Positions 43,871 to 52,005 of a stretch of DNA of 64,000 nt are shown here, one piece after another. Under the pieces are notes generated by a model. It did not search any database. It was not told where the DNA came from and saw nothing but the letters and a program-made list of their open reading frames with translations. Both the position numbers and the translations under genes were made by a program. Origin of the DNA: Dechloromonas sp. H13 (GTDB lineage Bacteria > Pseudomonadota > Gammaproteobacteria > Burkholderiales > Rhodocyclaceae); contig NZ_SSXX01000002.1 of NCBI RefSeq assembly GCF_009469615.1, forward strand, positions 1 through 64,000, written 5' to 3'. Position 1 is the stretch's first letter. Each line of letters opens with the position of its first letter.

Positions 43871-44671
43871 ATGAACGCACCCGAACACATCTTCCTGCCT
43901 GACGTCCAGGCGACCGCCGACACCCGCCGCCTGGCCATTCAGCACGTCGGCGTCAAGGGTCTGCGTTACCCCCTGCAACTGGCCGCCGCCGGGGGCGAAA
44001 CCGTAAGCACCGTCGCCACGCTGGCGATGACCGTCGGCCTGCCGCCCGAGGTCAAGGGCACCCACATGTCGCGCTTCGTCGAATTGCTCGAGGCGCGGCA
44101 CGGGGTGCTGACCCAGGACGATCTTGTCCGCATGTTCGAGGAAATGCTGTTGCGCCTGGATGCGCGCAGCGGTCGCATCGAACTAGCCTTTCCCTATTTC
44201 ATCCGCAAGACGGCGCCGGTGTCGGGCGTCGACAGTCTGCTCGACTACGACGCGACGCTGGTCGTCGAGCAGCCGGAGGGCGAGGTCGCCCGCCTGAGCC
44301 TGCGCGTCGTCGCGCCGGTGACCAGCCTGTGCCCGTGCTCGAAGAAGATTTCCGAATATGGCGCCCACAATCAGCGCTCGCACATCACGCTAGAAGCCCG
44401 GCTACGTGCGCCGATGAGCATCGAGGAACTGGTGCGCCTGGCCGAGGAGGAAGCGTCCTGCGAGGTCTTCGGCCTGCTCAAGCGGCCGGACGAGAAATGG
44501 GTCACCGAGCGCGCCTACGACAACCCGAAGTTCGTCGAGGACCTGGTGCGCGACATCGCCCTGCGCCTGATGAACGAGCCGCGCATCTGCGAATGGAAGG
44601 TGGCTTCGGAGAACTTCGAATCGATCCACAACCACTCGGCCTATGCCGAGTTGTACGGCTGCAACGAATAA
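43871..44671 (+). CDS. folE2: GTP cyclohydrolase FolE2
   Basis: 266 aa; TTGGAG lies upstream. FolE2 (type IB) converts GTP to dihydroneopterin triphosphate, the first step of folate synthesis, and uses metals other than zinc where needed. The metal Cys is in [13 protein letters not shown] (Cys154, Cys156), and the protein ends in [11 protein letters not shown], a FolE2 signature. Its place in a photoreceptor-controlled operon suggests extra pterin or folate is wanted in light, for example for photolyase cofactor or C1 units. Confidence 0.93.
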   Translation: MNAPEHIFLPDVQATADTRRLAIQHVGVKGLRYPLQLAAAGGETVSTVATLAMTVGLPPEVKGTHMSRFVELLEARHGVLTQDDLVRMFEEMLLRLDARSGRIELAFPYFIRKTAPVSGVDSLLDYDATLVVEQPEGEVARLSLRVVAPVTSLCPCSKKISEYGAHNQRSHITLEARLRAPMSIEELVRLAEEEASCEVFGLLKRPDEKWVTERAYDNPKFVEDLVRDIALRLMNEPRICEWKVASENFESIHNHSAYAELYGCNE

Positions 44672-44681
44672 GGAGACCGGC

Positions 44682-45992
44682 ATGGACAGGAAGCAACGCA
44701 TCGCCGTCGTCGGCGCCGGCATCTCGGGTCTCGCCAGCGCCTGGCTGCTCAGCCGCAGCCATGCGGTGACGCTGTTCGAGGCCGGCGCCTATCTTGGCGG
44801 CCATACCAATACGGTCGGCGTGACGCTGGAAGGGAAAACGCACCCGGTCGATACCGGTTTCCTGGTCTTCAACGAAAAGACCTATCCAAACCTGATCGCC
44901 ATGTTCGCGCTGCTCGGCGTCGATAGCGTCGAAACCGAGATGTCCTTCGCCGTCAGCCTGGAAAACCCCGATCTCGAATGGGCTGGCAGCAACCTCGCGA
45001 CCGTGTTCGGCCAAAAGCGCAATCTCGTCCGCCGACAGTTCTGGGCCATGCTCTCCGACATCCTGCGCTTCAACCGCGAAAGCGTGGCGTGGCTGGCGAC
45101 CCATCCCGACCGCCAGCGCAGCCTGCGCGACTTCCTGCGCGAGGGTCGCTATTCCAGCGCCTTCGCCGATTGGTACCTGCTGCCGATGGCTGCCGCCATC
45201 TGGTCGTGCCCGACCGGCCAGATGCTCGACATGCCGCTCGCCACCTTCATCCGCTTCTGCCAGAACCACGGCCTGTTGCAGATTTTCGACCGCCCCCTGT
45301 GGCGCACCGTCAAGGGCGGCGGCCGCGAGTACGTGCGGACAATCGCCGCCCAGCTCGACGACATCCGTCTGGCCTGCCCAGTCAGCGCCGTGACCCGCGA
45401 GGGCAGTGGCCTGCGTGTTGCCTACGCCGGCGGCAGCGAGCATTTCGACCAGGTCGTGATGGCCTGCCACAGCGACCAGGCCCTGGCCATTCTCGGCTGC
45501 ACGGCGAGCGACCGCCAGCGCGAGGTGCTGGCCGCGATCCGCTACCAGCCCAACCGCGCCGTCCTGCACACCGACCGCGCGCTGCTGCCACGTGACGCCA
45601 ACTTGTGGTCGGCGTGGAACTACTTCGCCGGCAGCGGTGCGCCGGGGGAGCAACCCGTGGCGGTCTCCTACCTGATCAACAAGCTGCAGCCGCTGCCTTT
45701 TGCGACGCCGGTGGTCGTTACCCTGAACCCGGCGCGCGAGCCCGACCCGGCCAGGGTCATCGCCGAATTCGACTACGCCCATCCGATCTTCGACGGCCCG
45801 GCCATCGCCGCCCAGCACCGGCTGGCCGACGTGCAGGGCGAAAACGGCATCTGGCTCGCCGGCGCGTGGGGCAGCTACGGCTTCCATGAAGACGGATTGA
45901 AGTCGGCGCTGCGCGTGGTCAATGCGCTCGGCGTCAAGGCGCCGTGGCAGGGCGGGGTCGCCGAACAACTGCGCGAAACGGAAACCGCCTGA
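44682..45992 (+). CDS. FAD-dependent amine-oxidase-like protein
   Basis: 436 aa; AAGGAG is 5-6 bases before the ATG. An N-terminal Rossmann FAD site VVGAGISGLASAWLL (11-25) is followed by the glutamate-containing LFEAGAYLGGHT. The end GIWLAGAWGSYGFHEDGLKSAL is the second FAD contact. It belongs to the amine oxidase/phytoene-desaturase-like family always found with DUF1365 and Cfa genes. Related proteins have been linked to modified (for example furan) fatty acids in Rhodobacter; its substrate here is unknown. Confidence 0.88.
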   Translation: MDRKQRIAVVGAGISGLASAWLLSRSHAVTLFEAGAYLGGHTNTVGVTLEGKTHPVDTGFLVFNEKTYPNLIAMFALLGVDSVETEMSFAVSLENPDLEWAGSNLATVFGQKRNLVRRQFWAMLSDILRFNRESVAWLATHPDRQRSLRDFLREGRYSSAFADWYLLPMAAAIWSCPTGQMLDMPLATFIRFCQNHGLLQIFDRPLWRTVKGGGREYVRTIAAQLDDIRLACPVSAVTREGSGLRVAYAGGSEHFDQVVMACHSDQALAILGCTASDRQREVLAAIRYQPNRAVLHTDRALLPRDANLWSAWNYFAGSGAPGEQPVAVSYLINKLQPLPFATPVVVTLNPAREPDPARVIAEFDYAHPIFDGPAIAAQHRLADVQGENGIWLAGAWGSYGFHEDGLKSALRVVNALGVKAPWQGGVAEQLRETETA

Positions 45993-45999
45993 GGCCGCG

Positions 46000-46767
46000 A
46001 TGAGCTTCCGCCCGCAACTCTTCATCGGCCATGTCATGCACCGGCGGCTGCGGCCGGCGGTCAATGCCTTCGTCTATCCGGTCTTCTACATCCAGTTGCC
46101 GCTGCGCGATCTGGCGGCCGGAAATTGCGGCATTTTTTCGGTCGACCGCAGCAACCTGCTCGCTTTTCGCCAGGAAGACCACGGTCCGCGCGACGGCAGC
46201 CCGCTGCTGCCGTGGATCGAAGGGCTGCTGCGCGAGCGCGGCCTGCCGGCCGATGGCGAAATCGTGCTGCAGACCTTTCCGCGCGTCTTCGGCTACGTCT
46301 TCAATCCGGTCAGCTTCTGGTACTGCCGCGACCGCAGCGGGGCCCTGATCGCCGTGCTGGCCGAGGTCAACAACACCTTCGGCGGCCGCCACAGCTACCT
46401 GTTGCACAACGCGGATGCCTCGCCGCTGCGCGACGGCCAGGAATTGCGCGCCGACAAGCGCTTCCACGTTTCTCCATTCAACGAGATCGAAGGCGGCTAC
46501 CGCTTCCGTTTCCACCTTGACCGGCCGGCGCAACTGGCCCGCATCGACTACGACGATGCCGACGGCGAACTGCTGCGCACCGCCATCGGTGGCAAGCCGC
46601 GCGCCTGGACCGCAGCCGCCCTGCTCGGCGCCTTCCTGCGCATGCCCTTCCTCACCGCCGGCGTGATGTTTCGCATCCACTGGCAAGCCCTCAAGCTCTG
46701 GCTGAAAGGCGTGCCCTTCCGCGGCGCCCAGTCTGTCCAGCAACCTCTCCGGGAATCGACGAAATGA
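46000..46767 (+). CDS. DUF1365 family protein
   Basis: 255 aa, 7 bp after the preceding stop. It matches DUF1365 (FIGHVMHRRLRPAVNAFVYPVFY near the start, FGYVFNPVSFWYC near 100, NEIEGGYRFRF near 165). No signal peptide is seen; one hydrophobic patch near 210-225 suggests membrane contact. The function is unknown, but the gene almost always lies between the FAD oxidoreductase and the cyclopropane synthase, so a shared lipid substrate is likely. Confidence 0.88.
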   Translation: MSFRPQLFIGHVMHRRLRPAVNAFVYPVFYIQLPLRDLAAGNCGIFSVDRSNLLAFRQEDHGPRDGSPLLPWIEGLLRERGLPADGEIVLQTFPRVFGYVFNPVSFWYCRDRSGALIAVLAEVNNTFGGRHSYLLHNADASPLRDGQELRADKRFHVSPFNEIEGGYRFRFHLDRPAQLARIDYDDADGELLRTAIGGKPRAWTAAALLGAFLRMPFLTAGVMFRIHWQALKLWLKGVPFRGAQSVQQPLRESTK

Positions 46768-47948
46768 ACAACACCATGGTCTTGCGCGGTGCCGAAAGCC
46801 TCGCCCGCGACACCCGCCTGGTTTTCGAACTGCTGGAAAGGCTGCACGGCGGCCGTCTCGAAATCCGCCTGCCCGACGGCACCAGCCGGCTGTTCGGCAA
46901 GGGCGAGCATGGCGTGACGCTGCAGGTTCATGACGAGGCGATGTTCAGCCAGGTGCTGGCGCGCGGTGACATCGGCCTGGCCGAAGCCTATCTCGACGGC
47001 GCCTGGGATGCTTCGGACATCACCGGCTTGCTGACGCTGCTGGCGAGCAACCGCGAGGTGCTGAAAAAGGCAGTGTACGGATCCTGGCGCAATCTGCTGG
47101 CGGCGCGCGTGCGCCACTGGCTCAACCGCAACAGCCGGGCCGGCAGCAAGCGCAACATCATGGCCCACTACGATCTCGGCAACGATTTCTACAAGCTGTG
47201 GCTCGACCCGTCGATGAGCTATTCCAGCGCCCTCTACCGCGCCGTCGATGATGGCGATCTGGCAACGGCCCAGCGTGCCAAGTATCGCCGTATCCTGCGC
47301 CGCCTGAACGCTGGAGCAGGGCAGAGCGTCCTCGAAATCGGCTGCGGCTGGGGCGGCTTCGCCGAACTGGCGGTGCAGGAAGGCTTGAAGGTGACGGGCC
47401 TGACCCTTTCGCCGGCCCAGCTCGTCTGGGCGCAGCAGCGTGTGCCGGGCGCCGACCTGCGCCTGCAGGATTACCGGGATACGACGGAGCAGTTCGATCA
47501 CATCGTTTCCATCGAGATGTTCGAGGCGGTTGGCGAGCGCTGGTGGCCGACCTACTTCAGGACCATCGCCAAGGCATTGAAGCCGGGCGGCCGGGCGCTG
47601 ATCCAGAGCATCACCATCCGCGACGACCTGTTCGCCGACTACCGGAAGGGCACCGATTTCATCCAGCAATATGTCTTTCCCGGCGGCATGCTGCCGTCCC
47701 GCAGCGCCTTCCGCAGTGCTGCCGCCCGTCAGGGGCTGGCGGTACGTGGCGAGTATGCGTTCGGGCAGGATTACGCACGGACGCTGGCCGCGTGGCGTCA
47801 GGCGTTCGAGGCCAACTGGCCGCAGATCGCCGCCCTCGGTTTCGACGAGCAGTTTTGCCGCCTGTGGCGCCTCTACCTCTGCTATTGCGAGGCCGGCTTC
47901 CTCGCCGGCAACGTCGATGTCGTGCATTTCGAGCTTGCGCATCGCTAG
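46764..47948 (+). CDS. Cyclopropane-fatty-acyl-phospholipid synthase family methyltransferase
   Basis: 394 aa; overlaps the DUF1365 stop by 4 bp. It uses SAM to methylate or methylenate double bonds of phospholipid acyl chains at the membrane. SAM motif I is EIGCGWGG near residues 191-198, with MAHYDLGNDFYKLWLD and MSYSSALY upstream as in Cfa. In this operon type the enzyme may add a methyl rather than close a cyclopropane ring. Confidence 0.9.
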   Translation: MNNTMVLRGAESLARDTRLVFELLERLHGGRLEIRLPDGTSRLFGKGEHGVTLQVHDEAMFSQVLARGDIGLAEAYLDGAWDASDITGLLTLLASNREVLKKAVYGSWRNLLAARVRHWLNRNSRAGSKRNIMAHYDLGNDFYKLWLDPSMSYSSALYRAVDDGDLATAQRAKYRRILRRLNAGAGQSVLEIGCGWGGFAELAVQEGLKVTGLTLSPAQLVWAQQRVPGADLRLQDYRDTTEQFDHIVSIEMFEAVGERWWPTYFRTIAKALKPGGRALIQSITIRDDLFADYRKGTDFIQQYVFPGGMLPSRSAFRSAAARQGLAVRGEYAFGQDYARTLAAWRQAFEANWPQIAALGFDEQFCRLWRLYLCYCEAGFLAGNVDVVHFELAHR

Positions 47949-48453
47949 GCGGCGCTTCTGCCTGGCGCTGGCCGCCTGGCCGCTGGCCGGGCTGGCCAAT
48001 GGCGGGCCGGAGAGCCCGCTCGCCGGCTTGCGGCGCTGGGGCAGCGGCGAATTCCGCCGCTTCGGCTTTCTTGTCTATGAGGCGACGCTGTGGGTCGGCG
48101 GCGACGACCCGCTGCGGCCGCCGCTGGCCTTGCGCCTGACCTACCGACGCACGATCAGCGGCAAGAGCATCACCGATGCCAGCGTCGCCGAAATCCGCAA
48201 TCTCGGGGTCGCCGACGCGACAAGGCTGACGCAGTGGGGCGAGCAGATGGGCCGCATCTTCCCGGATGTGCGCCCGGGCGACGAGATTCTCGGCGTCCAT
48301 CTGCCGGAAGGCGCCCGCTTCTTCCACAACGAGCGCCCGATCGGCACCATCGACGACCCTGCGTTCGCCCGCGCCTTCTTCGGCATCTGGCTCGACGCCC
48401 GAACCAGTGCGCCGGAATTGCGCAGCGCCCTGCTGCAGCGCCCGGCCGCCTGA
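47917..48453 (+). CDS. Chalcone-isomerase-like (Chalcone_3) protein
   Basis: 178 aa if started at ATG 47917, overlapping the cfa gene by 32 bp; a TTG at 47935 directly before the RIARRRF signal start is an alternative. A Tat/Sec-like leader (RIARRRFCLALAAWPLAGLANG) suggests export. The body has the Chalcone_3 pattern (GFLVYEATLWV, LRLTYRRTISGKSITDASVAEI). Bacterial homologues bind fatty acids rather than chalcones, so lipid binding fits the operon. Confidence 0.78.
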   Translation: MSCISSLRIARRRFCLALAAWPLAGLANGGPESPLAGLRRWGSGEFRRFGFLVYEATLWVGGDDPLRPPLALRLTYRRTISGKSITDASVAEIRNLGVADATRLTQWGEQMGRIFPDVRPGDEILGVHLPEGARFFHNERPIGTIDDPAFARAFFGIWLDARTSAPELRSALLQRPAA

Positions 48454-48454
48454 G

Positions 48455-49678
48455 ATGAGCACCAGCCGCATCCTCGCCTACGGCCTGCTCGGGCTGCCGC
48501 TGGCCTTCGCGGCGCTGCCGATCTACGTCCATGTGCCGCGCTATTACGCCGACACGGCCGGGATGGAACTGGCGCTGCTCGGCGCCATCCTCCTCGGCAC
48601 CCGCCTGCTCGATGCCGGCATCGACCCATGGCTGGGCTGGTTGGCCGATCGTGTCTCGCGTCCGGCAATGACCGCTGCCGCCCTGCTGCCCTTCGCCATC
48701 GGCTTCGTCGCCCTGCTCAATCCGCCCGACGAACAGGTCGCGCTCTGGCTGGGTGCTTCGCTGGCGCTGACCTACGTGGGTTTCTCCGCTGCTACCGTTG
48801 CCTACCAGGCCTGGGGGGCGGACATCGGCGGCGATTCCGCCCTGCGCACGCGGTTGACCGCAGCACGGGAGGGTTTCGGCCTGCTGGGCGTCGTTCTCGC
48901 TGCCGCCTTGCCGGCTCTGCTGGCGGTCAACCTCAGCGACGGCATCGCGCGCCTGGGCTGGATCCTGCCGCCATTGCTGTTGCTTGCCGCCGCGGCGACC
49001 TTCAGTCAGGCTGCGGTCGGCACGGCGGTGGCAGCGGCGCGCCAGCCCTTGCTGCCGAGCCTGCGCCGCGTCGTGGCCGATGGCGCCTTCCGCCGCCTGA
49101 TTGGTGTTTTCGTCGCCAACGGCATTGCCGCTGCGTTGCCGGCAACGCTGTTTCTCTTTTTCGTCGCCGATGTGCTGCGCCTCGAGCGGGCCAGCGGCCC
49201 GCTGCTCGCCCTCTATTTCGTCGCCGGTGCCGTCTCGCTTCCGCTGTGGGTCCGGCTGGCCGGGCGCTTCGGTCGCATCGCGGCCTGGCTGGGGGCGATG
49301 CTCCTGTCGATGGTCGCCTTTGCCGGCGCCAGCCTGCTCGGCGCCGGCGACCTGTGGCCGTTCGCCGCCATTTGCCTGGTGTCCGGGCTGGCGCTCGGGG
49401 CCGACCTGGCGCTGCCGGCGGCCATCGCTGCCGACCTCGGCGAGCGTCAGGGGCAGGCCGGCGCCTGCTTCGGCGTCTGGAACTTCGTCGCCAAACTCAA
49501 CCTGGCACTGGCCGCCGGCCTGGCGCTGCCCATGCTCGGGCTGCTTGGCTATGTGCCCGGCAGCGCCGCCGGGCTGCCCGCCCTGACCTTCGCCTACGCG
49601 CTGCTGCCACTCGCCTTCAAGGCGCTGGCCGGCCTGATGCTCTGGCGCTGGCGCCATTTTCTGGAGATCGATCGATGA
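48455..49678 (+). CDS. MFS transporter, GPH-like
   Basis: 407 aa with about twelve membrane helices, starting one base after the preceding stop. The DPWLGWLADR motif (about 60) is the GPH/MelB-type sodium symporter signature loop. Its neighbours suggest a lipid-related or envelope substrate; family membership alone does not reveal it. Confidence 0.85.
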   Translation: MSTSRILAYGLLGLPLAFAALPIYVHVPRYYADTAGMELALLGAILLGTRLLDAGIDPWLGWLADRVSRPAMTAAALLPFAIGFVALLNPPDEQVALWLGASLALTYVGFSAATVAYQAWGADIGGDSALRTRLTAAREGFGLLGVVLAAALPALLAVNLSDGIARLGWILPPLLLLAAAATFSQAAVGTAVAAARQPLLPSLRRVVADGAFRRLIGVFVANGIAAALPATLFLFFVADVLRLERASGPLLALYFVAGAVSLPLWVRLAGRFGRIAAWLGAMLLSMVAFAGASLLGAGDLWPFAAICLVSGLALGADLALPAAIAADLGERQGQAGACFGVWNFVAKLNLALAAGLALPMLGLLGYVPGSAAGLPALTFAYALLPLAFKALAGLMLWRWRHFLEIDR

Positions 49679-50196
49679 AATTCCTGCTTGCCGCCGCCTT
49701 CACCTTCGGCCTGGCCGGCTGCGCCGCAACCGGCGTCGAGCAATATCGGGCCGAACAGCCGGCGCTCGACCTGAAGCACTATCTCAACGGCACACTGGAC
49801 GCCTGGGGCATGTTCCAGGGGCGCTCGGGCGAGGTCAAGAAGCGCTTCCACGTCGTCATCGACGCCAGGTGGGAGGGCGACACCGGCGTCCTCGACGAGC
49901 ACTTCAAGTGGTCCGACGGCAGCACCTCGCGCCGGGTGTGGACGCTGACCCGGCAGCCGGATGGCACCTTCCGCGGCACGGCCGACGATGTCGTCGGCGA
50001 GGCGATCGGCGAAGTCGCCGGCAATGCATTGCGCTGGCGCTACGTGTTGGCGCTGCCGGTGGATGGCAAGGTCTATCACGTCGATTTCGACGACTGGATG
50101 TTCCTGATGGACGACAAGGTGATGCTGAACCGTTCCTACATGTCCAAATGGGGCTTCAATCTCGGCGAAGTGACGCTTACCTTCGTCAAGCGATGA
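49675..50196 (+). CDS. DUF3833 family lipoprotein
   Basis: 173 aa, overlapping the MFS stop by 4 bp. A lipobox LAGC puts the acylated Cys at residue 16. The remainder (LDLKHYLNGTLDAWGMFQGRSGEVKKRF, then FDDWMFLMDDKVMLNRSYMSKWG) is DUF3833, a lipocalin-sized beta-rich domain without known function. It is probably anchored on the periplasmic side of a membrane. Confidence 0.88.
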   Translation: MKFLLAAAFTFGLAGCAATGVEQYRAEQPALDLKHYLNGTLDAWGMFQGRSGEVKKRFHVVIDARWEGDTGVLDEHFKWSDGSTSRRVWTLTRQPDGTFRGTADDVVGEAIGEVAGNALRWRYVLALPVDGKVYHVDFDDWMFLMDDKVMLNRSYMSKWGFNLGEVTLTFVKR

Positions 50197-50948
50197 ACCC
50201 GAAGATCACCGACTGGCACGGCAAGCGCGTCTGGCTGGTCGGTGCCTCGGCCGGCATCGGGGCGGCCATGGCGCAGGAACTGGCCCGGCGCGGCGCCCGG
50301 CTGGCGCTCTCGGCACGCAGCGCCGGCAAGTTGAAGGCGCTCGCCATCGCCGACGCGCTGCTGCTGCCTTGCGATGCGACCGACACGGCGAGCCTGGCGG
50401 CGGCCCGCAAGGGATTGCTGGCCGCCTGGGGTGGCGTGGACCTGGTCGTCTATCTCGCCGGCGACTATGTGCCGATGCGTGCCGGAAACTTCGACCTGGC
50501 GGTCGCTGAGCGGGTCCTTGCCGTCAATTTCAACGGCGCCATGCGCCTTGCCGCGACCGTGCTGCAAGATCTGCAGCCGGGCGGCGGCATCGCCTTCGTC
50601 GCCAGCGTCGCCGGCTATCGCGGCCTGCCGAAGGCGTTGTGCTACGGGCCGGGCAAGGCGGCGCTGATCCATTTTGCCGAAGTCCTCCACCTCGACCTGG
50701 CGGCGCAGGGCATAGGCGTCTGGGTCATCAATCCCGGCTTCGTCGCGACGCAACTGACGGCGCAGAACGATTTCGCGATGCCTGCGTTGCTGACCCCGGA
50801 ACAGGCGGCATCTGCTGCGGTCGATGGCTTCCGCAAGGCAAATTTCGAGATTCATTTCCCGAAGCGCTTCACCTTGGTCATGAAGCTGTTCGCGCACCTG
50901 CCGTATCGCTGGTATTTTCCCCTGATCCGCCGCTTCACCGGAGCCTGA
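50193..50948 (+). CDS. Short-chain dehydrogenase/reductase
   Basis: 251 aa, overlapping the DUF3833 gene by 4 bp. The cofactor loop GASAGIG is at 17-23 and the catalytic Ser138, Tyr151 and Lys155 (Y-G-P-G-K) are in place. It ends in a hydrophobic stretch (HLPYRWYFPLIRRF), a membrane-associating tail. Substrate unknown; an oxidised lipid or long-chain carbonyl is plausible from context. Confidence 0.9.
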   Translation: MNPKITDWHGKRVWLVGASAGIGAAMAQELARRGARLALSARSAGKLKALAIADALLLPCDATDTASLAAARKGLLAAWGGVDLVVYLAGDYVPMRAGNFDLAVAERVLAVNFNGAMRLAATVLQDLQPGGGIAFVASVAGYRGLPKALCYGPGKAALIHFAEVLHLDLAAQGIGVWVINPGFVATQLTAQNDFAMPALLTPEQAASAAVDGFRKANFEIHFPKRFTLVMKLFAHLPYRWYFPLIRRFTGA

Positions 50949-50949
50949 G

Positions 50950-51372
50950 ATGGACCTCGATGCCCTGATCCGCTTCTACCATGACCTCAGCAGCGAAAGC
51001 GTCGCCCGCTTTCCCGAGTTCTACGCCGACGACGCCTGGTTCAAGGATCCTTTCAACGAGGTGCGCGGCGTCGCCGCCATCCAGCATATCTTCACCCACA
51101 TGTTCCGCAAGGTCGCCGAGCCGCGCTTCGTCGTCACAGAAAAGGTGGTCGACGCCGGCGGCGCCATGCTGGTCTGGGAATTCCATTTCCGCGTGCGCCT
51201 GTGGGGCCGGGGCGCGGCGCAGGTCATGCGCGGCGTCTCGCACCTCCGGTTCGACGCCGCCGGCAAGGTTACCTATCACCGCGACTACTGGGACACGGCC
51301 GAGGAGTTGTACATGAAGCTGCCGGCGCTCGGCATGCTGATGCGCGGCCTCAGGCGGGCGCTGGCGGCCTGA
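50950..51372 (+). CDS. NTF2-like (SnoaL-type) protein
   Basis: 140 aa, starting 1 bp after the SDR stop. A single cone-shaped NTF2-like domain: FYADDAWFKDPFNEVRGVAAIQHIFTHMF and HLRFDAAGKVTYHRDYWDTAEELY are characteristic. Such domains bind small hydrophobic ligands or act as isomerases. Last gene of the ten-gene operon. Confidence 0.85.
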   Translation: MDLDALIRFYHDLSSESVARFPEFYADDAWFKDPFNEVRGVAAIQHIFTHMFRKVAEPRFVVTEKVVDAGGAMLVWEFHFRVRLWGRGAAQVMRGVSHLRFDAAGKVTYHRDYWDTAEELYMKLPALGMLMRGLRRALAA

Positions 51373-51396
51373 CTGGCGCCGCCGCGCCGGCTCGCA

Positions 51397-51945
51397 TCAG
51401 CCCTTGATCCGCCGCGTCCAATGCGCCAGCGCGTGCATCTGCTCGCCGACGAGGGTGGAGATCTTCGCGTCGGTCAGGTTGCCCTCGGCATCGTAGGCGC
51501 CGGCGAAGGCATTGGAGAAGACTTCCGGCTTGTTGAGCAGGTGCAGGTTGAGGAAGACGCAGACCTGGCGCAGGTGATACTGCGAGCGCGAGGTGCCCAT
51601 GCCGCCGCCGGCCCCCATGATCGACGCCGTCTTGCCGGAAATCAGGGCGTTGTTCGGTTCGCGCGAAGCCCAGTCGAGGATGTTCTTGAGCGCCGGCGCC
51701 AGCGAATAGTTGTATTCCGGGCAGGCGAAGACGAAGGCGTCGGCCGCGCCCATCTGCGCCAGCACGCGCACGACGGCGGCGGGTTTTTCCGCGATGTCGG
51801 CGTTGTAGAAAGGAATGTCGGAAAGGTCGGCGACCTCCATCGTCACGCCGGCCGGCAGGCGGGCGCCGGCGGCGCGTAGCAGGCCGCTGTTGGTCGAGGC
51901 GCGGCGCAGGCTGCCGGAAATGCCGAGAAACTTGAGTGATGACAT
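51397..51945 (-). CDS. NADPH-dependent FMN reductase
   Basis: 182 aa. Flavodoxin-like fold with FMN phosphate loop GISGSLRRASTNSG (8-21) and CPEYNYSLAPALKNILDW (about 75-92), the signature of azoreductase/quinone reductase (ChrR/YieF-like) enzymes. It could reduce quinones, chromate or flavin. Convergent with the light-type operon, and probably outside it. Confidence 0.9.
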   Translation of the reverse strand: MSSLKFLGISGSLRRASTNSGLLRAAGARLPAGVTMEVADLSDIPFYNADIAEKPAAVVRVLAQMGAADAFVFACPEYNYSLAPALKNILDWASREPNNALISGKTASIMGAGGGMGTSRSQYHLRQVCVFLNLHLLNKPEVFSNAFAGAYDAEGNLTDAKISTLVGEQMHALAHWTRRIKG

Positions 51946-52005
51946 GGTGGATCCTCGCGGGTGAGGTGGAGTGGCGCGCCGGACGGCGCGGGCAGGGAGA
52001 TGGTA

